Positions 45,316 to 54,473 of a DNA stretch of 64,000 bases are shown here, piece after piece. The stretch is taken from contig JAFVUE010000007.1 of the NCBI GenBank assembly GCA_017502845.1, forward strand, positions 1-64,000, written 5' to 3'. The notes below the pieces were generated by a model. The model saw nothing but the letters and a program-made list of their open reading frames with translations. It searched no databases and was not told the origin of the DNA. Numbering within the stretch: position 1 is the first letter of the stretch; each line of letters opens with the position of its first letter. Source of the stretch: Clostridia bacterium. Its GTDB lineage: Bacteria; Bacillota; Clostridia; UMGS1810. The position numbers and the translations under genes were made by a program.

Positions 45316-46920
45316 TTATTGCTGGGCGGGAAAACTTACTGAATTGCTCATAGGAATCATGGAACCAAATGATTCCCAACAAAATGCTTTTAGTGTTGTA
45401 ATGTCACCGGATGAATTATCAACAGGTATAGAAAGTTTTATTGTTGAACCTGTTGGAACATCTTCTGTTTGTATATACATTATTCCCTTAAAAGTATTAT
45501 CACCTGTGTATTGCGCAAGTGCAATTATAGTATCTTTACCTGAATTTACATTGGTAAATGAAATGGTTGTGAGGAACATTCCTATCGGAATTTCTTGCAA
45601 ACTGTTTCCTGACATATCTTTTATTGTGATTTCGTTTATATTATATTTTTTGATAAAATGAATGGTTGCATTTGTAAGGCGTTCGTTATCTGAACCAATA
45701 GATATTGCCCCCCAATCCTCTTCTGTTCCTGTATAATAAACATCTTTCAGATAAGAGCAAGCATAAAATGCTCTATCACCAATGCTTGTAACGCTGTCGG
45801 AGATTGTTATATCTTTAAGGTTTTGGCAATAACTAAACGCAGAACGACCGATGTTTGTTACATTATGGGGGATTGTTATATTTTCAAGTTTATAGCAATC
45901 GTAAAACGCCAAACTACCAATGCTTGTAACGCCATCGGGGATTGTTATGCTTTTAAGGTTGCTGCAGCTATTAAATGCTCCATCACCAATAATTGTAATG
46001 CTACCGGGGATTTTAACACTTTCTAGACTTGTGCAATAGTAAAACATATTAGTGCCAATGCTTGTAACGCCATCGGGGATTGTTACGCTTTTAAGGCTTG
46101 TGCAATAGTTAAATGCATAATTGCCGATGCTTGTAACACTGTCGGGGATTGCTATGTTTTCAAGATCACTGCAAAGATTAAATGCGTACTCACCTATGGC
46201 CGTCACACCCTCGGCAATTGTTATACTTTGAAGGTTGCTGCAAGTGGCAAAAGCATAACTGCTAATGTTTTTTATACTGCCGGGGATCGATATGCTGGTA
46301 AGGCTGTTGCAGCCAGAAAAGGCAGAAAGTCCAATGCTTGTTACATTATTGGGGATTGTTATGCTTTGAAGGTTAACGGAACCATTAAATGCAAAATTAC
46401 CAATGCTTGTGACACTATCGGGGATTACATAATTAGTGTCTGTTTTCCCACCGGGATAAATGATTAATTCTGTCTTATCTTTATTAAAAACAACGCCATC
46501 GGTGTTGGAATAGTAGTTTGAATTATCTGGATCCACATCTATTCTGGTTAAGCTGCTACATCCGTAAAACACAGACTCGCCAATACTTGTTACACTTTGG
46601 GGGATTGATATGTTGGTAAGACTTTTACAATCACAAAAAGCTTGATTGCCAATGCTTGTAATACCATTTCTTAATGTTATATTTGTGAGGTTACTGCAAG
46701 TATAAAATGCGGCATCACCAATGCTTGTTACAGGATACCCGCCAAGTGTGGAAGGAATTACAATATCACCACTTACAGAAGTATCACAATCTGTTATAGT
46801 CGCTTTGTTGTCTAAAACAATATATGTATATATTCCTTCGGTAGCAGCTGATGCATTAATTAAGCTAAAAACAGAGATACCGATTGCAACTATCAATACT
46901 AATAAAATTTTCTTTTTCAT
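45316..46920 (-). CDS. BspA-like leucine-rich-repeat surface protein
   Basis: A 534-residue exported protein. Residues 1-26 are a signal peptide (LLVLIVAIGISVFSLINASA). About 14 tandem LRR_5 repeats of 23 residues follow, pattern VTSIGxxAFxxCxxLxxITIPDS, interrupted once by an island (GGKTDTNYVIPDS, about 140-160). The last 115 residues are a different beta-rich domain (IKDMSGNSLQEIPIGMFLTT). No sortase motif or transmembrane anchor is seen, so it may be secreted or held non-covalently. Such proteins bind host proteins or other bacteria in some species; that is inference here. Start at 46920 after AAGGTGATATGA. Confidence 0.85.
   Translation of the reverse strand: MKKKILLVLIVAIGISVFSLINASAATEGIYTYIVLDNKATITDCDTSVSGDIVIPSTLGGYPVTSIGDAAFYTCSNLTNITLRNGITSIGNQAFCDCKSLTNISIPQSVTSIGESVFYGCSSLTRIDVDPDNSNYYSNTDGVVFNKDKTELIIYPGGKTDTNYVIPDSVTSIGNFAFNGSVNLQSITIPNNVTSIGLSAFSGCNSLTSISIPGSIKNISSYAFATCSNLQSITIAEGVTAIGEYAFNLCSDLENIAIPDSVTSIGNYAFNYCTSLKSVTIPDGVTSIGTNMFYYCTSLESVKIPGSITIIGDGAFNSCSNLKSITIPDGVTSIGSLAFYDCYKLENITIPHNVTNIGRSAFSYCQNLKDITISDSVTSIGDRAFYACSYLKDVYYTGTEEDWGAISIGSDNERLTNATIHFIKKYNINEITIKDMSGNSLQEIPIGMFLTTISFTNVNSGKDTIIALAQYTGDNTFKGIMYIQTEDVPTGSTIKLSIPVDNSSGDITTLKAFCWESFGSMIPMSNSVSFPAQQ
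45757..46757. repeat. Tandem 69-bp DNA repeats encoding the leucine-rich repeats
   Basis: The units begin at intervals of exactly 69 bases (for example 45779, 45848, 45917, 45986, 46055 and 46124), each carrying a version of CCAATGCTTGTAAC. The DNA is similar enough for recombination between units, which could change repeat number. Confidence 0.8.
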
Positions 46921-46954
46921 TCATATCACCTTCAAGACATAAATTTTAATTATT

Positions 46955-46972
46955 AACAGATAGGCATCTGTT
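46955..46972. promoter_or_regulatory. Inverted repeat at the LRR gene transcription start
   Basis: AACAGAT (46955-46961), loop AGGC, ATCTGTT (46966-46972). It lies directly downstream of the -10 box of the LRR promoter, where an operator or a leader hairpin would be expected. Confidence 0.4.
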
Positions 46973-46979
46973 GTTTTTT

Positions 46980-47008
46980 AGTATATCATTTCTGAATTGA
47001 AAAAGCAA
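46980..47008 (-). promoter_or_regulatory. SigA-type promoter of the LRR gene
   Basis: On the minus strand: TTGCTT (47008-47003), a 17-nt spacer and TATACT (46985-46980), giving a leader of about 53 bases. Confidence 0.6.
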
Positions 47009-47027
47009 GGTAATGCGTTGTTTTCAT

Positions 47028-47057
47028 TTCTATTTCCACTCATTCCTGCATATAGAT
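47028..47057 (+). promoter_or_regulatory. Possible SigE-type promoter of spoIIID
   Basis: TTCTATTT at about 47028-47035 and CATATAGAT at 47049-47057, 13 bases apart, resemble a sigma-E promoter. spoIIID is a sigma-E gene in Bacillus. The match is weak. Confidence 0.3.
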
Positions 47058-47085
47058 ATACAAACTATATGTTTTGGGGTGAATT

Positions 47086-47337
47086 ATGAGAGATTATATT
47101 TCAGAACGGGTACTCGAACTTGCACATTATATGATTGACCATAAGGCAACAGTTCGTGCCACAGCAAAAAAATTCGGAATATCAAAATCCACCGTACATA
47201 AAGATATAAGCGAGAGATTGCAGAGGATAAATCCGGCGCTCTTTTCAGAAGCGAAAGAGATACTTGATGAAAATAAATCTCAACGTCATATACGTGGCGG
47301 TCTTGCCACAAAGATAAAATACGCCAATATGAAATGA
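47086..47337 (+). CDS. spoIIID: Sporulation transcriptional regulator SpoIIID
   Basis: Mother-cell DNA-binding regulator of sporulation, 83 residues. The sequence is close to Bacillus SpoIIID throughout: DYISERVLELAHYMIDHKAT, then TAKKFGISKSTVHKDISERL (helix-turn-helix, about 28-47) and the basic C-terminal tail SQRHIRGGLATKIKY that adds a second DNA contact. GGGGTGA precedes the ATG. It lies alone between the divergent LRR gene and the convergent DUF554 gene. A strong indicator that the organism forms spores. Confidence 0.95.
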   Translation: MRDYISERVLELAHYMIDHKATVRATAKKFGISKSTVHKDISERLQRINPALFSEAKEILDENKSQRHIRGGLATKIKYANMK

Positions 47338-47366
47338 AAAAGAGTCTGCATAAGCAGACTCTTTTT
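47337..47366 (+). terminator. Bidirectional terminator between spoIIID and DUF554 genes
   Basis: AAAAAGAGTCTGC, loop ATAA, GCAGACTCTTTTT. The symmetric A and T tracts suit termination from both sides. Confidence 0.85.
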
Positions 47367-47368
47367 AG

Positions 47369-48079
47369 TTATATAATTGATATTATCCAGTCATATATGG
47401 GATAGTATATAAGCGGGATGAATATGGCAGGGAGCATATTTCCTGCACGTATTTTTTTGATACCGAGCATATTGATTGCAAGTGCAATGATAAGTATTCC
47501 GCCGACTGCAGACATTTCGTTTATCATAAGAGGTGTCATAAATTTCCCTGCATACATAGCGATTAATGTGATACCACCCTGATATACAAGTACAAATAAT
47601 GCAGAGAAGAGTACCCCCACACCAAGTGTTGCCGCAAGAGATATTGCAGTAACGCCGTCGATGATGCTCTTTGAGATTATTATGGAATAATCCCCGTTTA
47701 TACCTGCTTCCATAGATCCCATCACAGCCATACTTCCCACGCAGAAAAGGAGAGAAGCTGACAGGAAGCCGTCTGTGAACGTAGATGAATCTTTGCTGCC
47801 GAATTTTTGCTTTAGTTTTTCACCGCAACCGTATATACGGTCTTCGATTTTAAGTGCTTCGCCGATAGCAGTGCCAATTACCATGCTGATTATGGCAAGT
47901 GTCATATTGGTTGTAGTAATTGCGCTCTGAACACCGATAACCAATACACACAGCGCAAGTGCTGTAACTATCGCTTTTGAGAAGTTCTCGTTTATCTTAT
48001 TTTTGAAAATCAATCCCAATGCTCCGCCAATTAAGACAAGCACGACGTTTATAAAAGTCGCTAACATAAGATAATTCAT
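47369..48079 (-). CDS. DUF554 family membrane protein (YdfK/YqgA-like)
   Basis: A 236-residue integral membrane protein with six to seven helices. It opens with LATFINVVLVLIGGALGLIF and carries the family pattern GTAIGEALKIEDRIYGCGEKLKQKF near residue 75. The function of DUF554 is unknown; some relatives are proposed transporters. The start is uncertain: 48079 has AGGG six bases upstream, but 48067 gives the family-like opening, and 48100 would be nearly leaderless given the promoter at 48109-48137. Confidence 0.82.
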   Translation of the reverse strand: MNYLMLATFINVVLVLIGGALGLIFKNKINENFSKAIVTALALCVLVIGVQSAITTTNMTLAIISMVIGTAIGEALKIEDRIYGCGEKLKQKFGSKDSSTFTDGFLSASLLFCVGSMAVMGSMEAGINGDYSIIISKSIIDGVTAISLAATLGVGVLFSALFVLVYQGGITLIAMYAGKFMTPLMINEMSAVGGILIIALAINMLGIKKIRAGNMLPAIFIPLIYYPIYDWIISII

Positions 48080-48108
48080 ACCTTTCCCTGATGTTTTCAT
48101 GCTATAAC

Positions 48109-48137
48109 AATATAACACAAAACCTAAAAAAGTGCAA
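48109..48137 (-). promoter_or_regulatory. SigA-type promoter of the DUF554 gene
   Basis: On the minus strand: TTGCAC (48137-48132), a 17-nt spacer and TATATT (48114-48109). Confidence 0.6.
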
Positions 48138-48180
48138 CAAAATTTTTATGTTACAATTGTGTAGTGATTTGCGATAACAG

Positions 48181-48209
48181 TTGAAATTTTTCGCATCAAA
48201 TGGTATAAT
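48181..48209 (+). promoter_or_regulatory. SigA-type promoter of the recJ-recG gene string
   Basis: TTGAAA at 48181-48186, a 17-nt spacer and TATAAT at 48204-48209, about 35 bases before recJ. The next five genes have gaps of 12 bases or fewer, so this promoter may serve all six. Confidence 0.78.
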
Positions 48210-48243
48210 GAATTATTAAACTATGCAAAGGAGGGCGATTCCA

Positions 48244-50202
48244 ATGAGACAGAAAAAATGGATAATATCAGAATTCACAGCAGAGCATACGGAAGAACTT
48301 GCCCGACTTTATGGTGTGCCGAAATTTGTAGCCGCCACATTACTTTCCAAAGGTATTACCGACAGGGAAGATATAGAGCGGCTTACCCGCAAAGATGCAT
48401 CGTCATTTCATAACCCTTACTTGCTTAAAGATATGGATAAAGCGGTGGAGCGTATTGACGAAGCAATTGATAATGATGAGAAGATTACGGTTTACGGAGA
48501 TTATGATGCCGATGGCATTACTGCGTCCTATATACTCTATACATATCTTAAAACTAAAACCGACAATGTCGATTATTATATTCCAGACCGCCTTGATGAG
48601 GGATATGGATTGAGTGAAAGTGCAATAGACGCTCTTACCGATACTGACCTTATCATAACGGTTGATACAGGCATTACCGCCTGTGAACAGGTTGAATACG
48701 CAAAGTCAAAAGGAATAGATGTAATCATCACCGACCACCATACACCGCTTGATGAGATACCCGATGCGGTTGCGGTAATCGACCATAAGCAGACAGATTG
48801 CCGTTATCCTTATAAAGAACTTGCGGGTGTTGGCGTTGCATTAAAACTTGCCTATGCTCTTTCGGATTGTGATGAGAGTATTTTTGAAAAATACTGCCAT
48901 ATAGCAGCAATCGGAACGGTTGCCGACCTTGCAGAACTCACGGGAGAGAACAGATATATAGTTCAGCGTGGTCTTGATATGCTCCGTTGTACCAGAAATA
49001 TCGGACTTAAATCCCTTTTCAAAGTAGCAAATATCGACCATACCGCAATTTCGGCATCGACTATCGGTTTTTCTATAGGCCCTATGCTCAATGCCGCAGG
49101 TAGAGTTGCCTCTGCTTATATGTCAATGGATCTTTTGCTTTCGGACAACCCTGCGGAGGCATTTGAAATGGCACAGCGTCTTTGTGATGAGAATAATAAA
49201 CGTAAAAATGAAGAGAAAACAATTGCCGATCAGGCGTTTGAGATTATAGATAATTCTTCACTTGCTGATGACGGGGTTATAGTTGTAAGTGGCGAGGGTT
49301 GGCATCATGGGGTTATAGGAATAGTTGCTTCGAGAATAACAGAGCGATATTATAAGCCCTCTGTTGTTATATCCACCGACGGAGAATTCGGTAAGGCATC
49401 ATGCCGAAGTGTTGAGGGCTTTAATCTTTTTGAGGCAATCGGTGCATGTAGCAATGATCTTGTAAAGTACGGCGGTCATAAGATGGCGGCAGGACTTACG
49501 TTGGAGCAGGGTAAGATAGAAGATTTCCGTAATCATATAAATGAATATGCAAAGGAACTTCTTACAGAGGATGTTCTCACACCAAAACTCCATATTGACT
49601 GTGAACTCGATATGGATGAGTTCACTCCCGAAAATATCGAAAAATTAAGGATTTTCGAACCATACGGCATTGGTAATAAAACACCTGTGTTTTGTATAAA
49701 AGGTGCAGTCATCCGCAGTATACGTATATCAAAGACACACGCATTTGTTAATCTTGAAAAAGACGGTATAATGTTCACTGTTCCTGCTTTCAATAAGGCA
49801 GAACTTTTCGAATCTGCAGGAAGCGGAGATATGATAGATGTAGCCGGAACGCTTAATATAAATGAATATAATGGCGCAGTAACTGCCCAGATGATATTAA
49901 ACGACTGGCGTTATTCCGATAATTTTTGTGTGAAGAGGGAAGATGTTGCCGCAAGTTACAGAATTCTTTCTGCAGTAGAAAATACGGTTGAGAAAGATTT
50001 TGTCAAGGCGGCGCTTGACGGCATAAGTCTTCACAAATTCTATATATGCCTGAATATAATGGAAGAACTGGAAATTATAAAGAACGCAAAAACAAACGGC
50101 GAATGTATAACATTTGAACGTGGTGTAAATTTTAAGGGTAAAACAGAACTTGAAGATTCGCCTTTGTACAGACAGTACAGAAGTGAAGAAAGGAGGCGGT
50201 AA
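48244..50202 (+). CDS. recJ: Single-stranded-DNA-specific exonuclease RecJ
   Basis: 5'-to-3' exonuclease used in recombination and mismatch or base-excision repair. The 652 residues include the DHH phosphoesterase motifs DYDADGITA (86-94) and ITDHHTPLD (163-165 for the DHH), the DHHA1 domain with GGHKMAAGLT near residue 412, and an OB-fold segment later. A C-terminal extension of about 90 residues ends in a charged tail. ATG 48244 follows AAAGGAGGG. Confidence 0.95.
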   Translation: MRQKKWIISEFTAEHTEELARLYGVPKFVAATLLSKGITDREDIERLTRKDASSFHNPYLLKDMDKAVERIDEAIDNDEKITVYGDYDADGITASYILYTYLKTKTDNVDYYIPDRLDEGYGLSESAIDALTDTDLIITVDTGITACEQVEYAKSKGIDVIITDHHTPLDEIPDAVAVIDHKQTDCRYPYKELAGVGVALKLAYALSDCDESIFEKYCHIAAIGTVADLAELTGENRYIVQRGLDMLRCTRNIGLKSLFKVANIDHTAISASTIGFSIGPMLNAAGRVASAYMSMDLLLSDNPAEAFEMAQRLCDENNKRKNEEKTIADQAFEIIDNSSLADDGVIVVSGEGWHHGVIGIVASRITERYYKPSVVISTDGEFGKASCRSVEGFNLFEAIGACSNDLVKYGGHKMAAGLTLEQGKIEDFRNHINEYAKELLTEDVLTPKLHIDCELDMDEFTPENIEKLRIFEPYGIGNKTPVFCIKGAVIRSIRISKTHAFVNLEKDGIMFTVPAFNKAELFESAGSGDMIDVAGTLNINEYNGAVTAQMILNDWRYSDNFCVKREDVAASYRILSAVENTVEKDFVKAALDGISLHKFYICLNIMEELEIIKNAKTNGECITFERGVNFKGKTELEDSPLYRQYRSEERRR

Positions 50203-50204
50203 AT

Positions 50205-52400
50205 ATGGCAGAATCATACGAAAAACTTTATTCCAGATTAATAGAAACAATTAAGAAATATGCGCCGAATACTAATTTTGATATGATACAGAAAGCATAC
50301 GAGATAGCACTTGATGCCCATAAGGATCAGAAACGTCATTCGGGAATGCCTTATGTACTGCATCCTTTGAGTGTTGCTGTTACGGTTGCGGAGATGGAAC
50401 TTGATTGGCACGCAATATGTGCGGCACTTCTTCATGATGTTGTAGAAGATACGGACTATACCGCAGAGGATATTCAGGAGATGTTCGGCACACAAGTTGC
50501 AGAACTCGTTGACGGTGTAACAAAACTTGATAAAATTCAGTACACATCCAAGGAAGAACGTGAGATGGAAAATCTCCGTAAGATGTTCCTTGCTATGGCA
50601 AAGGATATCCGTGTTATTATCATCAAGTTTGCGGACCGACTTCATAATATGACAACTTTAATCAGTATGACCGAGGAGAAACAGAGGGAAAAAGCGAGAG
50701 AAACTCTTAATATCTTCGCACCTCTAGCACATCGCCTTGGTATGTATAAGATTAAATGGGAACTTGAAGATCTTTCTCTTAAATATATCGATCCCATAGC
50801 GTATTATGAGATCGTAGAGGGTATATCCCAGAAACGTCAGGAGAGGGAAGCTTTTATTGCCCATGTAAAATCTGACCTTATGGATAAACTTAACAGTATC
50901 CATATAGATTGTACAATTGATGGCAGAGCAAAACATTTTTACAGTATATACCGTAAGATGTTTACACAAAATAAGACTCTCGACCAGATATATGACCTTT
51001 TTGCAGTGCGAATTATAACCGACAGTGTAGGGGATTGTTATGCGGCACTTGGTGCGGCACACGAACTCTATATCCCTATGCCCGGAAGATTCAAGGACTA
51101 TATTGCTATGCCCAAGCCCAATATGTATCAGTCTTTGCATACAACGGTTATCGGTCCCGAGGGTATACCTTTTGAGATACAGATCAGAACAAAAGAAATG
51201 CACGCCATTGCAGAGAACGGTATCGCGGCGCATTGGAAATATAAAGAGGGAACATCAGGCGGAGATGCCGAACTTGAGCAATCTCTTGCATGGGTAAAAC
51301 AATTACTTGAAATTCAGCAGGATGCAACAGATGAGGAAGAATTCATTTCTGCTCTTAAGATAGACCTCTTTACCGATCAGGTGTTTGTGTTTACACCAAA
51401 GGGAGATGTTATGAGTTTCCCTGCAGGTGCAACGCCCATAGATTTTGCCTTTGCGGTTCATAGTGCCGTTGGTTGTAAGATGCAGGGTGCCAAAGTAAAT
51501 GGAAAGATTGTACCTCTTGATTACGCTATGCAAAACGGCGATATCATAGAGATTATCACATCTTCCGCAATCCACGGACCAAACCTTGACTGGCTGAAAA
51601 TCGTTAAGACAAGTCAGGCACGAAATAAGATAAATCAGTGGTTCAAGAAAGAAAACAGGGAAGAGAATATCCTTAAGGGTAAGGAAATGCTTGAAAAAGA
51701 GATTAAGCGACAGACACTCACTTCCCTTAACCTTATGCGCACAGAGTATATGGATCCTCTTATCAAACGCTACGGTTTCCGTTCCCACGACGATATGTAT
51801 TCTGCAATCGGCTTTGGTGGAATGCCTGTTAATAAGGTTATTTCCCGACTTAAGGAAGAATACAGAAAAGATTCAGCAACACCTGATATTATCACACCTG
51901 CAGAGATTGTCGATGCATCGCCTAAAGCGAAGAAATCTTCGGGTAACAGCGGTATCGTTATTGAGGGTATAGATTCCTGCCTTATCAGATACGCCCATTG
52001 CTGTAATCCTGTTCCGGGGGATAAGATTATCGGTTATATCACACGTGGCAGAGGCGTTTCTATCCACCGTCAGGATTGCGCAAATATTGCCAATGCTTAT
52101 ACGGATGAGGAAGAAAAGGCACGGCTGATAGACGTTTCATGGGAAATCAATAAAGAGGTTGCATATCTTTCCAACCTCAAAATCGTTGCCAACGACAGAA
52201 ACGGTATGCTTTTGGATATTGCCAATATTATCGGCGATGCGAAAGTTCCCCTTAAAGGTATGAATGCCCGTACAACAAGAGACGGCCTTGCCATTGTTGA
52301 AATTACACTTGAGATTACCAACATAGACCAGCTCGAAAAAATTATAAATAAACTTTCTGCCGTAAGCGGCGTTATAGATGTTGCCAGAAGCAGACAGTAA
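50205..52400 (+). CDS. relA: Bifunctional (p)ppGpp synthetase/hydrolase RelA/SpoT
   Basis: Controls the stringent response. The 731 residues contain the HD hydrolase domain (HPLSVAVTVAEM and LLHDVVEDTDY, about 47-80, intact HD), the RelA synthetase domain (about 230-340, with YQSLHTTVIGPEG), a TGS domain (about 390-450, with DFAFAVHSAVG) and a C-terminal ACT domain (about 655-730). All domains are present, so it is likely the main long RSH enzyme. AAGGAGGCGG precedes the ATG, two bases after recJ. Confidence 0.96.
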   Translation: MAESYEKLYSRLIETIKKYAPNTNFDMIQKAYEIALDAHKDQKRHSGMPYVLHPLSVAVTVAEMELDWHAICAALLHDVVEDTDYTAEDIQEMFGTQVAELVDGVTKLDKIQYTSKEEREMENLRKMFLAMAKDIRVIIIKFADRLHNMTTLISMTEEKQREKARETLNIFAPLAHRLGMYKIKWELEDLSLKYIDPIAYYEIVEGISQKRQEREAFIAHVKSDLMDKLNSIHIDCTIDGRAKHFYSIYRKMFTQNKTLDQIYDLFAVRIITDSVGDCYAALGAAHELYIPMPGRFKDYIAMPKPNMYQSLHTTVIGPEGIPFEIQIRTKEMHAIAENGIAAHWKYKEGTSGGDAELEQSLAWVKQLLEIQQDATDEEEFISALKIDLFTDQVFVFTPKGDVMSFPAGATPIDFAFAVHSAVGCKMQGAKVNGKIVPLDYAMQNGDIIEIITSSAIHGPNLDWLKIVKTSQARNKINQWFKKENREENILKGKEMLEKEIKRQTLTSLNLMRTEYMDPLIKRYGFRSHDDMYSAIGFGGMPVNKVISRLKEEYRKDSATPDIITPAEIVDASPKAKKSSGNSGIVIEGIDSCLIRYAHCCNPVPGDKIIGYITRGRGVSIHRQDCANIANAYTDEEEKARLIDVSWEINKEVAYLSNLKIVANDRNGMLLDIANIIGDAKVPLKGMNARTTRDGLAIVEITLEITNIDQLEKIINKLSAVSGVIDVARSRQ

Positions 52401-52410
52401 GGAGTATGCT

Positions 52411-53037
52411 ATGTTCTTAAAGAGATTGCCTCTTGGCAGTATGCAGACAAATTGTTATATACTTGCGGATGAAGACACAAAAGAGTGTGCGATTTTCGAT
52501 CCCTCTGCGGAGGCGGACAGGATCATGTCTGTTGTGGAAGAAAACGGTTTTGATGTAAAATATATTATCTTAACTCATGTTCACGCAGATCACGTTATGG
52601 CACTTGATAAAGTGAAACGCCTGACGGGTGCAGATATAGTTGCACACAGATGCGATGCGGAAATGTTAAATGACAACGGCTACACCTTGTCCGGTCTTTT
52701 TTTCACATCTGCACCTCAATCAAAAGCAGATGTTGTTGCAGAGGACGGAGATACTTTAACTATCGGAAACCTTGAATTCAGATTCATTCACACACCCGGT
52801 CATACTCTTGGGGGAATGTGTATTCTCTGCGGAGATACGCTTATATCGGGAGATACGCTTTTTGCCGGTTCTGTGGGAAGAACAGATTTTCCCGGTGGCG
52901 ACCATAAGAAACTTATAGATTCAATCAAAGATAAACTTATGGTTTTAGATGATGATATCAATGTTTATCCGGGACACGGTCCATCCACAACCATAGGATA
53001 CGAGAGGGAAAACAATCCCTATTTGGAGCGCTTATGA
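52411..53037 (+). CDS. Metallo-beta-lactamase-fold hydrolase (glyoxalase II-like)
   Basis: A 208-residue cytoplasmic hydrolase with the metal motif THVHADHVMAL (about 59-69), a second ligand in HTPGHTLGGM, a bridging aspartate in GDTLF and the last histidine in YPGHGP. This is the small YcbL/glyoxalase II-like type that acts on thioesters in other bacteria; the substrate here is unknown. ATG 52411 follows AAGGAG, so the longer form that begins inside relA is rejected. It overlaps hemZ by an ATGA. Confidence 0.9.
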   Translation: MFLKRLPLGSMQTNCYILADEDTKECAIFDPSAEADRIMSVVEENGFDVKYIILTHVHADHVMALDKVKRLTGADIVAHRCDAEMLNDNGYTLSGLFFTSAPQSKADVVAEDGDTLTIGNLEFRFIHTPGHTLGGMCILCGDTLISGDTLFAGSVGRTDFPGGDHKKLIDSIKDKLMVLDDDINVYPGHGPSTTIGYERENNPYLERL

Positions 53038-54461
53038 AAATATGCCTTGTAAACCATAACGAACGGTATGCCGTGTGCGAGATTGCCATGGCATATTTTC
53101 CGCGCACAAAATTTGAGGATGCGGATACCGTTCCTGAATGTGGCGACTATGTTGTCAGCGAACTTGCATATGACGGCAGTATATACAGTTATATCACAAT
53201 CCTTTCCTATAACGGCGAAGTCCGTACGAATACCGTAACCTCGAAAGAATATAATAAAACATATTTCAAGCAATCTTTCCACACCATTGCAAAGGAACTT
53301 ATCGGCGGTTTTCTTCCCTGGGGAGTGCTTACGGGGATACGCCCCGGTAAGATTGCCCGTGAACTTATGGAGCAGGGTATGAGCGAAAGTCAGGTAAAGG
53401 ACAAGTTCCTTGATTTTTATCTCACTACTCCGAAAAAAGCGGAACTTGCCATAGAAGTTGCCAAAAACGAGATGCAAACTCTTTCCAATATTGATAAAGA
53501 CGCAGTCAGTTTGTATGTGGGAATTCCCTTTTGCCCCACAAGATGCCTGTATTGTTCATTTACATCGCAATCAATAAAATTTACTTCAAAGTTTGTAGAA
53601 CCATATCTTGAGGCGCTTTATAAAGAAATTGAATACACCGCCGCAAAACTCCGTGAAACTCCATATCATATTGAAACAATATACATAGGCGGCGGAACGC
53701 CAACATCCCTTACTCATACTCAACTTGACGGACTTATAAAGAAAATGTACGCTGAGTTTGATTTGAGGCGTATTAAGGAGTTTTCTGTTGAGGCAGGCAG
53801 ACCTGATACTATTACCCGTGAGAAACTTCAGGTTCTTCGCGAAAATAATATATCAAGGATAAGCATCAACCCACAGACAGCAAATGATAAAACTCTTAAG
53901 GTTATCGGCAGAAACCATACAGTAAAAGAGTTTGAAGAGAGTTACGCTCTTGCGATGGATTGCGGACTTACTAATATAAATACAGATATCATTGCAGGTT
54001 TACCCGGCGAGAGTGTAGATGATTTTATGAATACGCTTGATTGCATAGAACGTCTTAACCCCACCAACGTAACCGTTCACACAATGAGTATCAAGCGCAG
54101 TTCTTTCCTTGCACAGGAATACGATGCATATTCCGTTACAAGTGCAGAGGCGGTCAACAGTATGCTTGATGCATCTTATGACAGAATGAAATCAATGGGC
54201 AAGATTCCCTATTATATGTACAGACAGAAGAATATGCTCGGTAATCTTGAGAATGTTGGCTACTGTGATGAGGGCTTTGAAAACCTTTATAATATCTATA
54301 TTATGGAAGAGGTACAGTCCATTGTTGCTCTTGGAACAGGTGCATCGTCCAAGATAGTTAAGGGTAGTGAGATAAACCGTGTATTCAATGTGAAAGACGT
54401 GTACGAATATATCACACGCCACGACGAAATGCTCAAACGAAAAGATCAGATATTTATGTAG
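53034..54461 (+). CDS. hemZ: HemZ-like oxygen-independent coproporphyrinogen III oxidase-type radical SAM protein
   Basis: A 475-residue radical SAM protein of the HemN/HemZ family. The cluster motif IPFCPTRCLYCSF gives C167, C171 and C174. GGGTPTSLT follows near residue 222, as in coproporphyrinogen oxidases, and the first 160 residues form an extra N-terminal domain typical of HemZ. HemZ of Bacillus is associated with anaerobic haem synthesis, but no other haem genes are near, and related proteins include haem chaperones (HemW), so the role is probable rather than certain. Confidence 0.85.
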   Translation: MKICLVNHNERYAVCEIAMAYFPRTKFEDADTVPECGDYVVSELAYDGSIYSYITILSYNGEVRTNTVTSKEYNKTYFKQSFHTIAKELIGGFLPWGVLTGIRPGKIARELMEQGMSESQVKDKFLDFYLTTPKKAELAIEVAKNEMQTLSNIDKDAVSLYVGIPFCPTRCLYCSFTSQSIKFTSKFVEPYLEALYKEIEYTAAKLRETPYHIETIYIGGGTPTSLTHTQLDGLIKKMYAEFDLRRIKEFSVEAGRPDTITREKLQVLRENNISRISINPQTANDKTLKVIGRNHTVKEFEESYALAMDCGLTNINTDIIAGLPGESVDDFMNTLDCIERLNPTNVTVHTMSIKRSSFLAQEYDAYSVTSAEAVNSMLDASYDRMKSMGKIPYYMYRQKNMLGNLENVGYCDEGFENLYNIYIMEEVQSIVALGTGASSKIVKGSEINRVFNVKDVYEYITRHDEMLKRKDQIFM

Positions 54462-54473
54462 GAGGAGATTGTT

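Noticed and set aside
45269-45661. 130-codon plus-strand frame opposite the 3' end of the LRR gene
   Set aside because: It is the complement of the LRR protein C-terminal domain and lies after a terminator without a promoter of its own.
45757-46757. CRISPR-like regular repeats
   Set aside because: The 69-base period is an in-frame multiple of 23 codons within a leucine-rich-repeat gene, with no unique spacers and no cas genes nearby.
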